NCBI GenBank assembly: GCA_900546385.1
Contig: URCT01000069.1
Span: forward strand, 1 to 14,018
Length of the DNA: 14,018 nucleotides
Direction: 5' to 3'
DNA from: an uncultured Eubacteriales bacterium
GTDB lineage: Bacteria > Bacillota > Clostridia > Oscillospirales > CAG-382
Shown here: piece after piece, positions 6,042 to 14,018 of the stretch
How positions within the stretch are numbered: position 1 is the first letter of the stretch
Layout: each line of letters starts with the position of its first letter
Program-made: the position numbers and the translations under genes
The notes under the pieces: model-generated
The model's database searches: none
Seen by the model: the letters and a program-made list of their open reading frames with translations, nothing else
What the model was told of the DNA's origin: nothing

Positions 6042-9011
6042 TTATTCCTTCGTATTATCGGCTTTCTTTTTGGCATTCGGTGCTTTTTTCGCCTGAGCCG
6101 CGCCTTTTTTTACTGTTTTTTTGCTTGTTTTCGCTTTCTCCGGCTGCGCGGCCGCGTCGCTCTTTTCAAGTGCTTCGGTATAGAATGCGCCCGACAGCAT
6201 TTTCTTCAAATACTGCCCGGTATACGACGCTTCGCATTCGGCCACCTCTTCGGGCGTTCCGGTCACGACCACGCTGCCGCCGCCGTCGCCGCCCTCCGGG
6301 CCAAGGTCGATAAGATAGTCGGCGGTCTTTATCATATCGAGGTTATGCTCGATGACAACCACGCTGTTTCCGGCGTCCACAAGGCGCATCAACACCTCGA
6401 TGAGCTTTTCGACATCGGCGGTATGCAGACCGGTGGTCGGCTCGTCGAGAATGTACATGGTCTTGCCGGTACCGATTTTGGAAAGCTCGGCGGCAAGCTT
6501 AACGCGCTGTGCTTCGCCGCCCGAAAGCGTGGTGGAGGATTGGCCGATCTTGATATAGCCGAGCCCCACGTCCTGCAGGGTCTTTAAGCGGCGATAGAGC
6601 TTAGGCAGATTGGCAAAGAACTCACAGCCCTCGTCCACCGTCATTTCCAGCACATCCGAAATGCTCTTGCCCTTGTATTTGACCTCCAACGTTTCACGGT
6701 TATAGCGTTTTCCATGGCAGGTATCGCAGGTCACGTACACATCCGGTAAGAAGTGCATTTCGATCTTCAGCGTTCCGTCGCCCTGGCAAGCCTCACAGCG
6801 ACCGCCTTTGAGGTTGAAGGAAAAGCGGTCTTGCTTAAAGCCGCGGATCTGGGCATCTTGGGTGGAGGCAAACAGCGCACGGATATCGGTAAACAGTCCG
6901 GTATAGGTGGCCGGATTGGAACGCGGCGTGCGTCCGATCGGCGATTGGTCGATGCTTATGACCTTGTCTAACTGTCCGATTCCCTCCAAACGGTCATATT
7001 TGCCCGGCAGTGCATACGAGCCGTTCAACTCTCTTGACAGCGCCGGAAGCACGATGCCGTTGATGAGCGAGCTTTTGCCCGACCCCGAAACGCCGGTGAT
7101 ACAGGTAAACACGCCGAGCGGAATTTTGACATCGATATGCTTTAAGTTATGCTCCGCCGCGCCGTAAACCTCCAAATACCGGCCGCCGCAGTCGCGTCTG
7201 GTTGCGGGAACGGCGATACGCCGTCTGCCTGACAGAAAATCGCCGGTGGCTGTGCCTTTTTTCTTCATGATCTCTTCGGGCGTACCGCAGGCAACCACGT
7301 TTCCGCCGTGAATGCCGGCGCCCGGCCCGATATCGACGATATAATCCGAGGAAAGCATGGTTTCTTCGTCGTGTTCGACCACGATGAGCGTATTGCCGAG
7401 GTCACGCAGTTTTTTCAAGGTTTCGATGAGCTTGGTGTTGTCGCGCTGATGAAGCCCGATACTCGGTTCATCGAGGATATACAACACGCCCATCAGCGAC
7501 GAGCCGATCTGCGTGGCAAGGCGGATGCGCTGGCTCTCGCCGCCCGAAAGCGTACCGGCACGCCGGGCAAGCGTGAGATATTCAAGGCCGACGCTGCAAA
7601 GAAAACCGAGGCGTTCGCGGATCTCCTTTAAGATATCCTTGGCGATGACGGCGTTTTGGTGGTCAAGCGTGAGGTTTTGGAAGAAATCGAGCGATTTTTT
7701 CACGGCAAGCTCGCACACCTCGGCGATATTTAAGCCGCCGACCGTGACGGCCAGTGTTTCCTTTTTCAAACGCTTGCCGTGGCAGGACGGGCATTCGACG
7801 GTTTCCATGAACTGCTCGTAATATTCGCGCTGATCCGGCGAATTTTCGCACATTTCGTACCGCCGCTTGATATCCGAAATGATTCCAGCAAAATTGAGCG
7901 CATAGCCGCGGTAGGAATACTTGATTTTTTCGCCGTTGCCATAGTACAGCATATGAAGCGCTTTGTCGCTCATTTTGTTTAACGGCGTGTGGATATCATA
8001 GCCGAACGGCGCAAGGGCTTCGTTGATGCCGCTGCCGCTCCACGAATCGGAGGAGATCGACTTAAAGCCGTTGCACACGCACGCGCCCATGGCAAGCGAC
8101 AGGCTCTTATCCGGGAACAGCTTGTCCGGCGAAAACTCGAATTTTTCGCCAAGGCCGCCGCATTCGGCACACGCGCCGAACGGGCTGTTGAACGAGAACA
8201 TACGCGGCTCAAGCTCACCGAGGCTGACGCCATGCTCGGTGCAGGCAAAATTCTGCGAAAACAGCCGCTCTTTTTTGCCGTCGATCTCGCCGTCGTGTAG
8301 GGCGATGATGACAAGTCCGCCGGCCGCCTTGCAGGCGTTTTCCACCGAATCGGAAAGCCGGGTGCGGATATCGCTCTTCATGACAAGGCGATCCACCACC
8401 ACGTCAATGTCGTGGCGCAGATTCTTGTCCAAATCGAAGTTGTCGGTCAGATTATAGATGCCGCCGTCGACGCGCACACGAACATAGCCGCTCTTTAGCA
8501 AGTCGGCAAGCAACTTTGCGTGTGTGCCCTTTTTTTGCTTGACGAGCGGTGCAAGCACATAAAATTTCGTGCCTTCGGGCAATTCCATGATTTCGTCGAG
8601 AATGCTGTCGATGGTTCGCTTAACAATCTCTTTGCCGCAGATCGGACAGTGCGGCGTGCCGCACCGGGCGTACAGAAGACGCAGATAATCGTAGATTTCC
8701 GTGACCGTTCCGACGGTGGAACGCGGATTTTTCGAGGTGGTCTTCTGGTCGATCGAAATGGCCGGTGAAAGACCTTCGATGCGGTCGACATCCGGCTTAT
8801 CCAGCTGTCCCAAGAACATACGCGCGTAGGACGACAGCGACTCGACAAACCGTCTGTGTCCCTCCGCATAGATCGTATCAAAGGCAAGCGACGATTTGCC
8901 CGAACCGGAAAGTCCCGTAAACACCACCATTTTATCGCGCGGAATGGCGACATCGATGTTTTTTAAGTTGTTTTCCCGCGCACCGTACACGCGAATGTAT
9001 TTATTGACCAA
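6042..9011 (-). CDS. uvrA: Excinuclease ABC subunit UvrA
   Basis: Damage-recognition ATPase of nucleotide excision repair, which loads UvrB at bulky lesions. Two ABC ATPase halves are visible: Walker A at 33-42 and 640-649, signature LSGGESQ (488) and LSGGEAQ (829), Walker B YILDEP at 511 and 853. The C-terminal zinc finger has Cys739, 742, 762 and 765. The insertion-domain zinc site reads C257-x2-H260...C281-x2-C284, with His where many UvrAs have Cys. The 989 residues exceed the usual 940 or so because of a lysine/alanine-rich tail from about 941. The start is a TTG at 9011 with AGGGAG (9023-9018) 6 nt before it, and no upstream ATG fits. It sits 41 bp after recG in the same direction and is probably co-transcribed. 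uvrB is not in the window. Confidence 0.97.
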   Translation of the reverse strand: MVNKYIRVYGARENNLKNIDVAIPRDKMVVFTGLSGSGKSSLAFDTIYAEGHRRFVESLSSYARMFLGQLDKPDVDRIEGLSPAISIDQKTTSKNPRSTVGTVTEIYDYLRLLYARCGTPHCPICGKEIVKRTIDSILDEIMELPEGTKFYVLAPLVKQKKGTHAKLLADLLKSGYVRVRVDGGIYNLTDNFDLDKNLRHDIDVVVDRLVMKSDIRTRLSDSVENACKAAGGLVIIALHDGEIDGKKERLFSQNFACTEHGVSLGELEPRMFSFNSPFGACAECGGLGEKFEFSPDKLFPDKSLSLAMGACVCNGFKSISSDSWSGSGINEALAPFGYDIHTPLNKMSDKALHMLYYGNGEKIKYSYRGYALNFAGIISDIKRRYEMCENSPDQREYYEQFMETVECPSCHGKRLKKETLAVTVGGLNIAEVCELAVKKSLDFFQNLTLDHQNAVIAKDILKEIRERLGFLCSVGLEYLTLARRAGTLSGGESQRIRLATQIGSSLMGVLYILDEPSIGLHQRDNTKLIETLKKLRDLGNTLIVVEHDEETMLSSDYIVDIGPGAGIHGGNVVACGTPEEIMKKKGTATGDFLSGRRRIAVPATRRDCGGRYLEVYGAAEHNLKHIDVKIPLGVFTCITGVSGSGKSSLINGIVLPALSRELNGSYALPGKYDRLEGIGQLDKVISIDQSPIGRTPRSNPATYTGLFTDIRALFASTQDAQIRGFKQDRFSFNLKGGRCEACQGDGTLKIEMHFLPDVYVTCDTCHGKRYNRETLEVKYKGKSISDVLEMTVDEGCEFFANLPKLYRRLKTLQDVGLGYIKIGQSSTTLSGGEAQRVKLAAELSKIGTGKTMYILDEPTTGLHTADVEKLIEVLMRLVDAGNSVVVIEHNLDMIKTADYLIDLGPEGGDGGGSVVVTGTPEEVAECEASYTGQYLKKMLSGAFYTEALEKSDAAAQPEKAKTSKKTVKKGAAQAKKAPNAKKKADNTKE

Positions 9012-9017
9012 AGAAAT

Positions 9018-9023
9018 CTCCCT
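9018..9023 (-). promoter_or_regulatory. Ribosome binding site supporting the uvrA TTG start
   Basis: AGGGAG within AAAGGGAG on the minus strand, 6 nt before TTG at 9011. The first in-frame ATG is residue 28, inside the conserved N-terminus just before the Walker A motif, so the TTG start is required. Confidence 0.7.
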
Positions 9024-9029
9024 TTCTTT

Positions 9030-9051
9030 TCATTTGCTTCTCATTTGCTTC
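9030..9051. repeat. 11-bp perfect tandem repeat in the recG-uvrA gap
   Basis: TCATTTGCTTC occurs twice in a row (9030-9040 and 9041-9051) between the recG stop and the uvrA ribosome binding site. It looks like a simple local duplication; no role is evident. Confidence 0.7.
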
Positions 9052-9052
9052 C

Positions 9053-11143
9053 TTATGCTTTTATGTTCGATTTGCTGTCTAAAGCCTTCTTTGCCCATTC
9101 GTCGGCAAGCCGCACCAACGCGGTATCGGTGATATCGGCAAGCCGAAACGTCAATTCGCCGCTTTGGCGCGTTCCGAAAAACTCGCCCGGGCCGCGAAGC
9201 TCCAGATCCTTTTCGGCGATGACAAAACCGTTTGCGGTTTTGCAAAGCACCTCCATGCGCTTGGCAAAAGGACTGTCATTCTTTTTTTCCTTTTTCATGA
9301 GCGGCGAAAGCAATATGCAATACGCCTTATCGCTTCCGCGTCCGACGCGGCCGCGCAGCTGATGCAGCTGCGAAAGGCCGAAGCGTTCGGCGTTCTCAAT
9401 AAACATGACCGTCGCATTCGGCACGTTTACACCGACCTCAATGACGGTGGTCGAAACCAACACATCGATTTTATGCGCGGCAAAATCGGTCATGATACGG
9501 TCTTTTTCGCTCGGCTTCATTTTGCCGTGGATATAGGCCACGCGCGTTTCCGCAAGCGGTGTGTTTCGGAGCGAATCTGCGTATTCGCGCGCCGAGGCAA
9601 GCTCGTCCGGCTGATTCTCCGGGTCGTCGTTTTCGGCAAGCGGACAGACGATGTACGCTTGATGGCCGCTTGCGACCTCTTCGGCGATGAATTTGTACAC
9701 ACGCGTGCGCATCCCTGCGCCGACGGCATAGGTTTCCACCGGCTTACGGCCTTTGGGCAGTTCGTCAATGACGCTGATATCGAGGTCGCAGTATAAGATC
9801 ATGGCAAGCGTGCGCGGAATGGGTGTTGCCGACATGACCACCGTGTGCGGCTTCAAGCCCTGTGCGCTTTTATGCTCGAGCGTCGAACGCTGCAGCACGC
9901 CGAAGCGGTGCTGCTCATCCGTCACGGTAAGCGCAAGGTTATGAAACACCACGTTTTCTTCGATGAGCGCGTGCGTGCCGACCGCAAACTGTGCCGACCC
10001 GTCGGCAAGGCTTTCGAGTGCCGCACGCTTTTCCGCCGCCTTCATGCCGCCGACAAGCAGCACGGTTTTGATGCCGAATGCCGCAAGCAAGCCGCTTAAT
10101 TCTTCGTAATGCTGCCGCGCCAAAATGCCGGTCGGCGCCATGAGTGCCGCTTGGGCGCCGCTCTGCACGGCCGCATATACAGCCGCCGCCGCGACCACGG
10201 TTTTGCCGCAGCCGACATCGCCTTGGATCAGCCGTCTTGCCGGACGCGTATAGGCGGCGTTTGCCTTGCCCTGCACCTGCTTTTCCTCTTCGGGTGAAGC
10301 GACAGCGGTCATATCCTTTAAGATATCCTGTATCGCAAGCTTTTGCGCGTGTGTAAGCGTAAACGGCAGTTTTGCGGTAAACGCGCGCATATCCGGATAA
10401 TGGAGCCGCATGGCCTTTCCGGCGCGCGCCTTTTGTCCGAGAAGCGAGGTATGGAGCTTGAACGTATACATTTCCTCAAAGGCAAACCGGCGGCGTGCTT
10501 GGTCGAGCGTTTCCGGATCCTTCGGAAAATGTAACGAGCAAAGTGCTTCATACCGGTGCGGAAACCCGGTTTGCCGCAACAGCTCCTCGTCGAGCGTTTC
10601 GGCAATATCCGCCCCGTATGCTTCGAGCGTCTGCCGGATGCAGCCGGAGAGGATTTTCTGCGTTAGTCCGGCCGTCAACGGATAGATCGGCACAAACGGC
10701 GGCAAGTCGGCCGCTTCGGAACACGGCTCGAATTCCGGCGAAGCAAGCGACAAGCCGCGCGGCGAACGCATGAGCGTGCCGTAAAACCGGAATTTTGCGC
10801 CGACCCGAAAGGTATCCTTCAAAAACGGTCGGTTAAAAAACGAAACGCGCACCGTTCCGGTATCGTCCGCAGCGGCAAAATGCTGCACCGACAGCGGACG
10901 CCCTGCCTTGCTCTTTAGGCGCGCATTCGTAAGCGGCGTTGTGACGGTCAGCAAAAACGAAGCGGTTTCGCCGTCCACCGTCTCAAAAACCTCTTTGACG
11001 TTGCCGCGGTTTTCATACGCACGCGGATAGTATTGCAGCAAATCCTCCAAGGAGTGTACGCCGACATCGGCAAACAGCTTTTCCCGTGCGGTGCTGACGC
11101 CCTTTAACACCGTGACCGGCGTTTGGCTCAAGTCCTGCGGCAT
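9053..11143 (-). CDS. recG: ATP-dependent DNA helicase RecG
   Basis: Branch-migrating superfamily 2 helicase that regresses stalled replication forks and processes recombination intermediates. The 696 residues match family length. Order: N-terminal wedge/OB domain (about 50-150), helicase domain with Walker A GDVGCGKT (308-315; Cys where Ser is usual), DEQH box (409-412), SAT (438-440) followed by PIPRTLAM, then motif VI around QLHQLRGRVGRG and the C-terminal TRAD-type region with FGTRQSG. The ATG at 11143 has AAGGAGGG (11160-11153) at 9 nt or less, a strong site. It is the first gene of a likely recG-uvrA unit, an uncommon partner for uvrA, which more often follows uvrB. A LexA-like site overlaps its predicted start of transcription. 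Confidence 0.97.
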   Translation of the reverse strand: MPQDLSQTPVTVLKGVSTAREKLFADVGVHSLEDLLQYYPRAYENRGNVKEVFETVDGETASFLLTVTTPLTNARLKSKAGRPLSVQHFAAADDTGTVRVSFFNRPFLKDTFRVGAKFRFYGTLMRSPRGLSLASPEFEPCSEAADLPPFVPIYPLTAGLTQKILSGCIRQTLEAYGADIAETLDEELLRQTGFPHRYEALCSLHFPKDPETLDQARRRFAFEEMYTFKLHTSLLGQKARAGKAMRLHYPDMRAFTAKLPFTLTHAQKLAIQDILKDMTAVASPEEEKQVQGKANAAYTRPARRLIQGDVGCGKTVVAAAAVYAAVQSGAQAALMAPTGILARQHYEELSGLLAAFGIKTVLLVGGMKAAEKRAALESLADGSAQFAVGTHALIEENVVFHNLALTVTDEQHRFGVLQRSTLEHKSAQGLKPHTVVMSATPIPRTLAMILYCDLDISVIDELPKGRKPVETYAVGAGMRTRVYKFIAEEVASGHQAYIVCPLAENDDPENQPDELASAREYADSLRNTPLAETRVAYIHGKMKPSEKDRIMTDFAAHKIDVLVSTTVIEVGVNVPNATVMFIENAERFGLSQLHQLRGRVGRGSDKAYCILLSPLMKKEKKNDSPFAKRMEVLCKTANGFVIAEKDLELRGPGEFFGTRQSGELTFRLADITDTALVRLADEWAKKALDSKSNIKA

Positions 11144-11176
11144 ACACGTTCCCTCCTTAAAGCAGCTTCTTGTTTT

Positions 11177-11190
11177 CGAACACTTGTACT
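11177..11190. promoter_or_regulatory. Degenerate LexA (SOS) box candidate before recG
   Basis: CGAACACTTGTACT contains GAAC-N4-GTAC, one base away from the Gram-positive LexA core GAAC-N4-GTTC. It lies 5 bp downstream of the minus-strand TATAAT at 11195-11200 and so would cover the start of transcription, a position where a repressor works. With only a partial match this is a candidate, not a call. Confidence 0.3.
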
Positions 11191-11194
11191 ATAT

Positions 11195-11200
11195 ATTATA
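11195..11200 (-). promoter_or_regulatory. Possible -10 box for recG-uvrA
   Basis: TATAAT on the minus strand about 50 bp before the recG start. The -35 region is A/T-rich without a clear TTGACA match. A 10-bp palindrome TTTGTACAAA (11220-11229) lies where the -35 would be. Confidence 0.45.
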
Positions 11201-11257
11201 CTCACGTTCGCGGCATATTTTTGTACAAATTGTAAATTGTGCGGTAAGTTCACACAG

Positions 11258-11286
11258 TTTTCATATTGTAAAGGTATGATTAGAAT
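11258..11286 (+). promoter_or_regulatory. Candidate promoter of the prsA-like gene
   Basis: TTTTCA (11258-11263, 4 of 6), a 17-bp spacer and TAGAAT (11281-11286, 5 of 6). Transcription would start near 11293, about 44 nt before the ATG at 11337. Confidence 0.4.
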
Positions 11287-11336
11287 GCTATCCGTTAAAA
11301 TCAATAAAATGGATGATTATGAAAGGATTTTTCACT

Positions 11337-12563
11337 ATGAAAACAAAAAGAACCGTTGCCATGCTTCTTGCGGCTGCTATGGCTGCCGCTTCTCTTGCCG
11401 CCTGCAACAAAAATCCGATCGGCGACACACAAATCGGTGATTCCGAAAACAAGCCCGGCGATACCAAAACTCCGTCTGCCGAAGGCGGTTTGACGCTTGA
11501 AGAGATCTCTAAGCAGATTGAAGCCAAGGTCGGCAAACAGGACGTGGATTCCAAGGTCGTTATGACGCTCGACGGCTATGATGTCACCTATTCCGAATTC
11601 CGTTACTATTATATCAACTATGTCAAGCAGTTTGCCAACTATTACGGTGCCGATTACAACACCAACGATGAATATAAGGCCGATTTCGACAAATATGTCA
11701 ATGAAGCACTGAAAATGAACGGTCTTGTCGCAAATACCGCCAAAGAATACGGCCTTGCACTCACGCAAGAAGAATTCGACAACAACGTTCTCGCCACCTA
11801 TGACAAGATCACGGAACAGTTCAAGAGCGATGATTCCGATGACAATTCGGAAGCTGTGCGCGTTTTGGATGAAACGTATGGCATCACGCCGTACTATATG
11901 ATCATGAACGAATCCATCTACAACCTCTACAACAAGATTTACGAGGCGTTCTACGGTGTCGGCGGCACGAAATTCGAAGACATCAAAAAGCAGACGCTCG
12001 ATTATTACAATGAAAACGGCTATATGCGTGCTAAACACGTTTTGATCAAGTTCCCGACCAATGACGACGGTTCGGAAGTGACCGAAGAACAAAAAGCCGA
12101 AGCCAAAAAGAAGGCCGAGGAAGTCCTCGAAAAGGCCAAGAACGGCGAAGATTTCGATAAGCTCATCGAAGAATACAACGAAGATCCCGGCATGAGCACC
12201 TACACCGCCGGCTACTACTTCGGCGAAGGTGAAATGGTCGAACCGTTTGAAAACGCCACCAAGGCTCTTGAAGAAAACGGTATCAGCGAACTCGTGGAGA
12301 CAACCTACGGCTATCATATCATCAAGCGTCTGCCGCTCAATGATGAAGATATTGTCAGCGCCGACAAATTCTCCGAGCTTGCCTATGCCGACCTCGACAA
12401 TTTCTTTACCGACAAGATTGCTTCCACCGAGTTTGTCAAGAAGGACGATTTTGACGAAGCCGTCAAGCCGGTCCTCGACGAAGGCGAAACCTATCTTGCC
12501 GACCTTCTTCTCCAACAGCAGGCCGCAGGTTCCGACACCGGCGATGAAACCGATGCCGAATAA
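11337..12563 (+). CDS. prsA: PrsA-like peptidyl-prolyl isomerase lipoprotein
   Basis: Extracytoplasmic foldase that helps secreted proteins fold by cis-trans isomerisation of prolyl bonds. The 408-residue protein begins with a lipoprotein signal peptide (KTKR, a hydrophobic core, and lipobox LAAC with Cys23 as the lipidated residue). A SurA/PrsA-type N-terminal chaperone region follows (VMTLDGYDVTYSEF near 76-89). The parvulin rotamase domain spans about 229-335, with AKHVLI near its start, EYNEDPG in the middle and GYHIIKR (325-331) at its end. The last residues are acidic. The start at 11337 is set by AAAGGA 9 nt before it and by the complete signal peptide; in-frame ATGs at 11313 and 11319 lie before that site. 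rlmD follows 47 bp later without a terminator. The symbol names the family; it could also be a general parvulin lipoprotein distinct from true PrsA. Confidence 0.9.
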   Translation: MKTKRTVAMLLAAAMAAASLAACNKNPIGDTQIGDSENKPGDTKTPSAEGGLTLEEISKQIEAKVGKQDVDSKVVMTLDGYDVTYSEFRYYYINYVKQFANYYGADYNTNDEYKADFDKYVNEALKMNGLVANTAKEYGLALTQEEFDNNVLATYDKITEQFKSDDSDDNSEAVRVLDETYGITPYYMIMNESIYNLYNKIYEAFYGVGGTKFEDIKKQTLDYYNENGYMRAKHVLIKFPTNDDGSEVTEEQKAEAKKKAEEVLEKAKNGEDFDKLIEEYNEDPGMSTYTAGYYFGEGEMVEPFENATKALEENGISELVETTYGYHIIKRLPLNDEDIVSADKFSELAYADLDNFFTDKIASTEFVKKDDFDEAVKPVLDEGETYLADLLLQQQAAGSDTGDETDAE

Positions 12564-12610
12564 GTGCCGGTTCAATCAATCAAAAAACAGAAAGAATCAA
12601 CAAATACGTT

Positions 12611-14018
12611 ATGACGAATTGTGCCAACCCGTTTTTGAAGAAAAACGATATGCTTGAATTAGCCGTCACCGGCACCGACCGGAACGGAAACGGCGTTGCA
12701 CACGCACCGAACGGGATGACGGTTTTTATCCGCAACACCTGTGCGGGCGATGTGGTAAATGCCAAGATTATCAAGGTTTTGAAGCACTATGCCGTCGCCA
12801 TACCCGAAGAGATTTTACAGCCGTCGGCGGATCGTTCCGTCGGCGGCTGTGCCGTGTCGGGCAAATGCGGCGGCTGTGTGTTCGGTCATATGACCTATGA
12901 GGCCGAGTGCCGCTACAAGGCGCAGAGCACCGAGGATGCGTTTTCTCACATCGGCGGATTATCCTTAAAACTCGATGCGTTCCATCCCTCGCCGAAGGTC
13001 GAAAAATACCGCAACAAAGCCATTTATCCGGTTGCCGCGGACGCCGACGGTTCGCCGGTTTCCGGGTTTTATGCGGAGGTTTCGCACCGCATTGTACCGC
13101 ACAAAACGTGTGAGATCGCTCATCCGCTGTTTCCCGAAATCCGTGATGCGGTTCTGCTTTTTGCCAAGGACAACCGCATTCCGCCGTATGACGAAACATC
13201 GCGTAAAGGCGTTTTACGCAGCATTTATATGCGTTCGGCCGCGTCGGACGAAATCGTGTTGACGCTGGTTTTAGCCGATACACACTTCGGCAGTGCCAAA
13301 GACGAAGCGGCGTTCGTTTCGTATATCACCGAGAGGTTTGCGAATATTTCGTCGGTTCTCATCAACACGAACACCAAGCCCTCCAATGCCGTGCTCGGCG
13401 AAAGCTGGCGCGTGCTTTCCGGCGACGGGTATCTGCACGACGTACTGTGCGGCCGAAAATTCCGGGTGTCTCCTGCCTCGTTCTGGCAGGTCAACCACGA
13501 CGGTGCGGAGCTGTTATACGGCATTGCCGCACGTTTTGCCGCGCTGAAGCCGGGTGAAAGACTGCTCGATTTATACTGCGGCACCGGTTCGGTGGGATTG
13601 TCGATGGCAAAGCCGGATACCAAGCTATACGGCGTGGAAATCGTTGCCGACGCGGTGAAGGATGCTTCTTTCAACGCGAAGGAAAACGGCATCGACGCAA
13701 GCTTTCTCTGCCTGGACGCGGCGCACGCTTTGGACGATGAACGCTTAAAAGAAATCCGGCCGCAGGTCATCACGGTCGATCCGCCGCGCAAGGGCTGCGG
13801 CATTGATGCCGTGCGCAAAATCGCCGCTCTCGGCGCCGAACGGATCGTGTACATTTCCTGCGACCCGGCAACGTTAGCAAGAGATCTTGCCGAGTTTGAA
13901 ACGTGCGGCTATCAGACGGTGAGTGCAGAGGGCGTTGATATGTTTCCGCGGACAGGACATGTGGAGACGGTTGTCTTGCTTTCCAAGGGTGAGGTCGACT
14001 CGAAAAAGATTCGGGTTG
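12611..14018 (+). CDS. rlmD: 23S rRNA (uracil-C5)-methyltransferase, RlmD/RumA type, 3' end outside window
   Basis: SAM-dependent enzyme that methylates C5 of a uracil in 23S rRNA (U1939 type). The reading frame is open from 12611 to the window edge (469 codons). Features: N-terminal TRAM-like domain (about 10-65), four-cysteine iron-sulfur site (Cys80, Cys86, Cys89 in CxxxxxCGGC, and Cys167 in HKTCEIAH), SAM-binding LLDLYCGTGSVGL (318-330), DPPRKG (390-395), catalytic Cys417 in YISCDP, and the general-base Glu452 in GHVETVVLL. The methyltransferase core is therefore complete, and the frame continues into SKGEVDSKKIRV at the edge. The ribosome binding site is poor (AGAAAG about 16 nt before the ATG), so it may rely on coupling or readthrough from prsA. 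A second ATG at 12650 would remove the KKND segment often seen at the start of this family. RlmD versus another RumA paralogue (RlmC/RlmCD) cannot be settled. Confidence 0.92.
   Translation, partial: MTNCANPFLKKNDMLELAVTGTDRNGNGVAHAPNGMTVFIRNTCAGDVVNAKIIKVLKHYAVAIPEEILQPSADRSVGGCAVSGKCGGCVFGHMTYEAECRYKAQSTEDAFSHIGGLSLKLDAFHPSPKVEKYRNKAIYPVAADADGSPVSGFYAEVSHRIVPHKTCEIAHPLFPEIRDAVLLFAKDNRIPPYDETSRKGVLRSIYMRSAASDEIVLTLVLADTHFGSAKDEAAFVSYITERFANISSVLINTNTKPSNAVLGESWRVLSGDGYLHDVLCGRKFRVSPASFWQVNHDGAELLYGIAARFAALKPGERLLDLYCGTGSVGLSMAKPDTKLYGVEIVADAVKDASFNAKENGIDASFLCLDAAHALDDERLKEIRPQVITVDPPRKGCGIDAVRKIAALGAERIVYISCDPATLARDLAEFETCGYQTVSAEGVDMFPRTGHVETVVLLSKGEVDSKKIRV

Noticed and set aside
11301..12575. 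Minus-strand open frame of 424 codons covering the prsA-like gene
   Set aside because: It mirrors prsA exactly. Its residues are the Phe/Val/Ile-rich shadow of acidic codons, there is no ribosome binding site, and the plus-strand protein has clear signal peptide and rotamase motifs.
1..14018. Search for CRISPR arrays, tRNA/rRNA genes, insertion sequences, toxin-antitoxin pairs and phage genes
   Set aside because: No regularly spaced repeats, no tRNA-like cloverleaf, no transposase or integrase motifs, and no small gene pairs with ribosome binding sites were found by eye.

Overview
This looks like chromosomal DNA of a low-to-moderate GC Gram-positive anaerobe, most likely a clostridial Firmicute (an Oscillospirales/Ruminococcaceae-type genome is my best guess; genus not determinable). 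The signs are AGAAAGGA/AAGGAGG-type ribosome binding sites, consensus sigma-A promoters with TGn-extended -10 boxes, intrinsic terminators, a PrsA-type foldase lipoprotein, an AraM-type glycerol-1-phosphate dehydrogenase, and an RlmD whose open 3' end resembles the extended clostridial form. Almost all of the window is housekeeping genes. I see no phage, insertion sequence, CRISPR array, tRNA or rRNA.

Layout. Positions 1-88 hold a dense chain of five tiny perfect hairpins of unknown nature. Next comes the pfkA terminator and pfkA itself (minus strand). A 185-bp leader upstream of pfkA contains a near-perfect match to the Rex redox-repressor operator. Then follows ligA (minus), driven by a fully consensus promoter. 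ligA is divergent from an araM/G1PDH-like gene (plus) that has its own back-to-back promoter. After that comes an unrecognised single-pass membrane protein with LRR-like sequence and an acidic tail (plus, own promoter and terminator). Its terminator faces the uvrA terminator. uvrA and recG form a minus-strand pair (recG first, 41-bp gap) with a degenerate LexA-like site over the predicted start of transcription. Divergent from recG is a PrsA-like foldase lipoprotein gene (plus), followed 47 bp later, with no visible terminator, by an RlmD-type rRNA methyltransferase gene that runs off the right edge.

How the genes work together. Three of the eight genes (ligA, recG, uvrA) serve DNA replication and repair. 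pfkA commits sugar to glycolysis and may be tied to NADH/NAD+ through Rex. araM-like and prsA-like act in membrane/envelope chemistry and extracytoplasmic protein folding. Nothing here forms a clear multi-gene novel system. The items most worth a second look are the hairpin chain at the left edge, the Rex-like box before pfkA, the recG-uvrA pairing with its LexA-like site, the lysine-rich UvrA tail and the uncharacterised LRR-like membrane protein.
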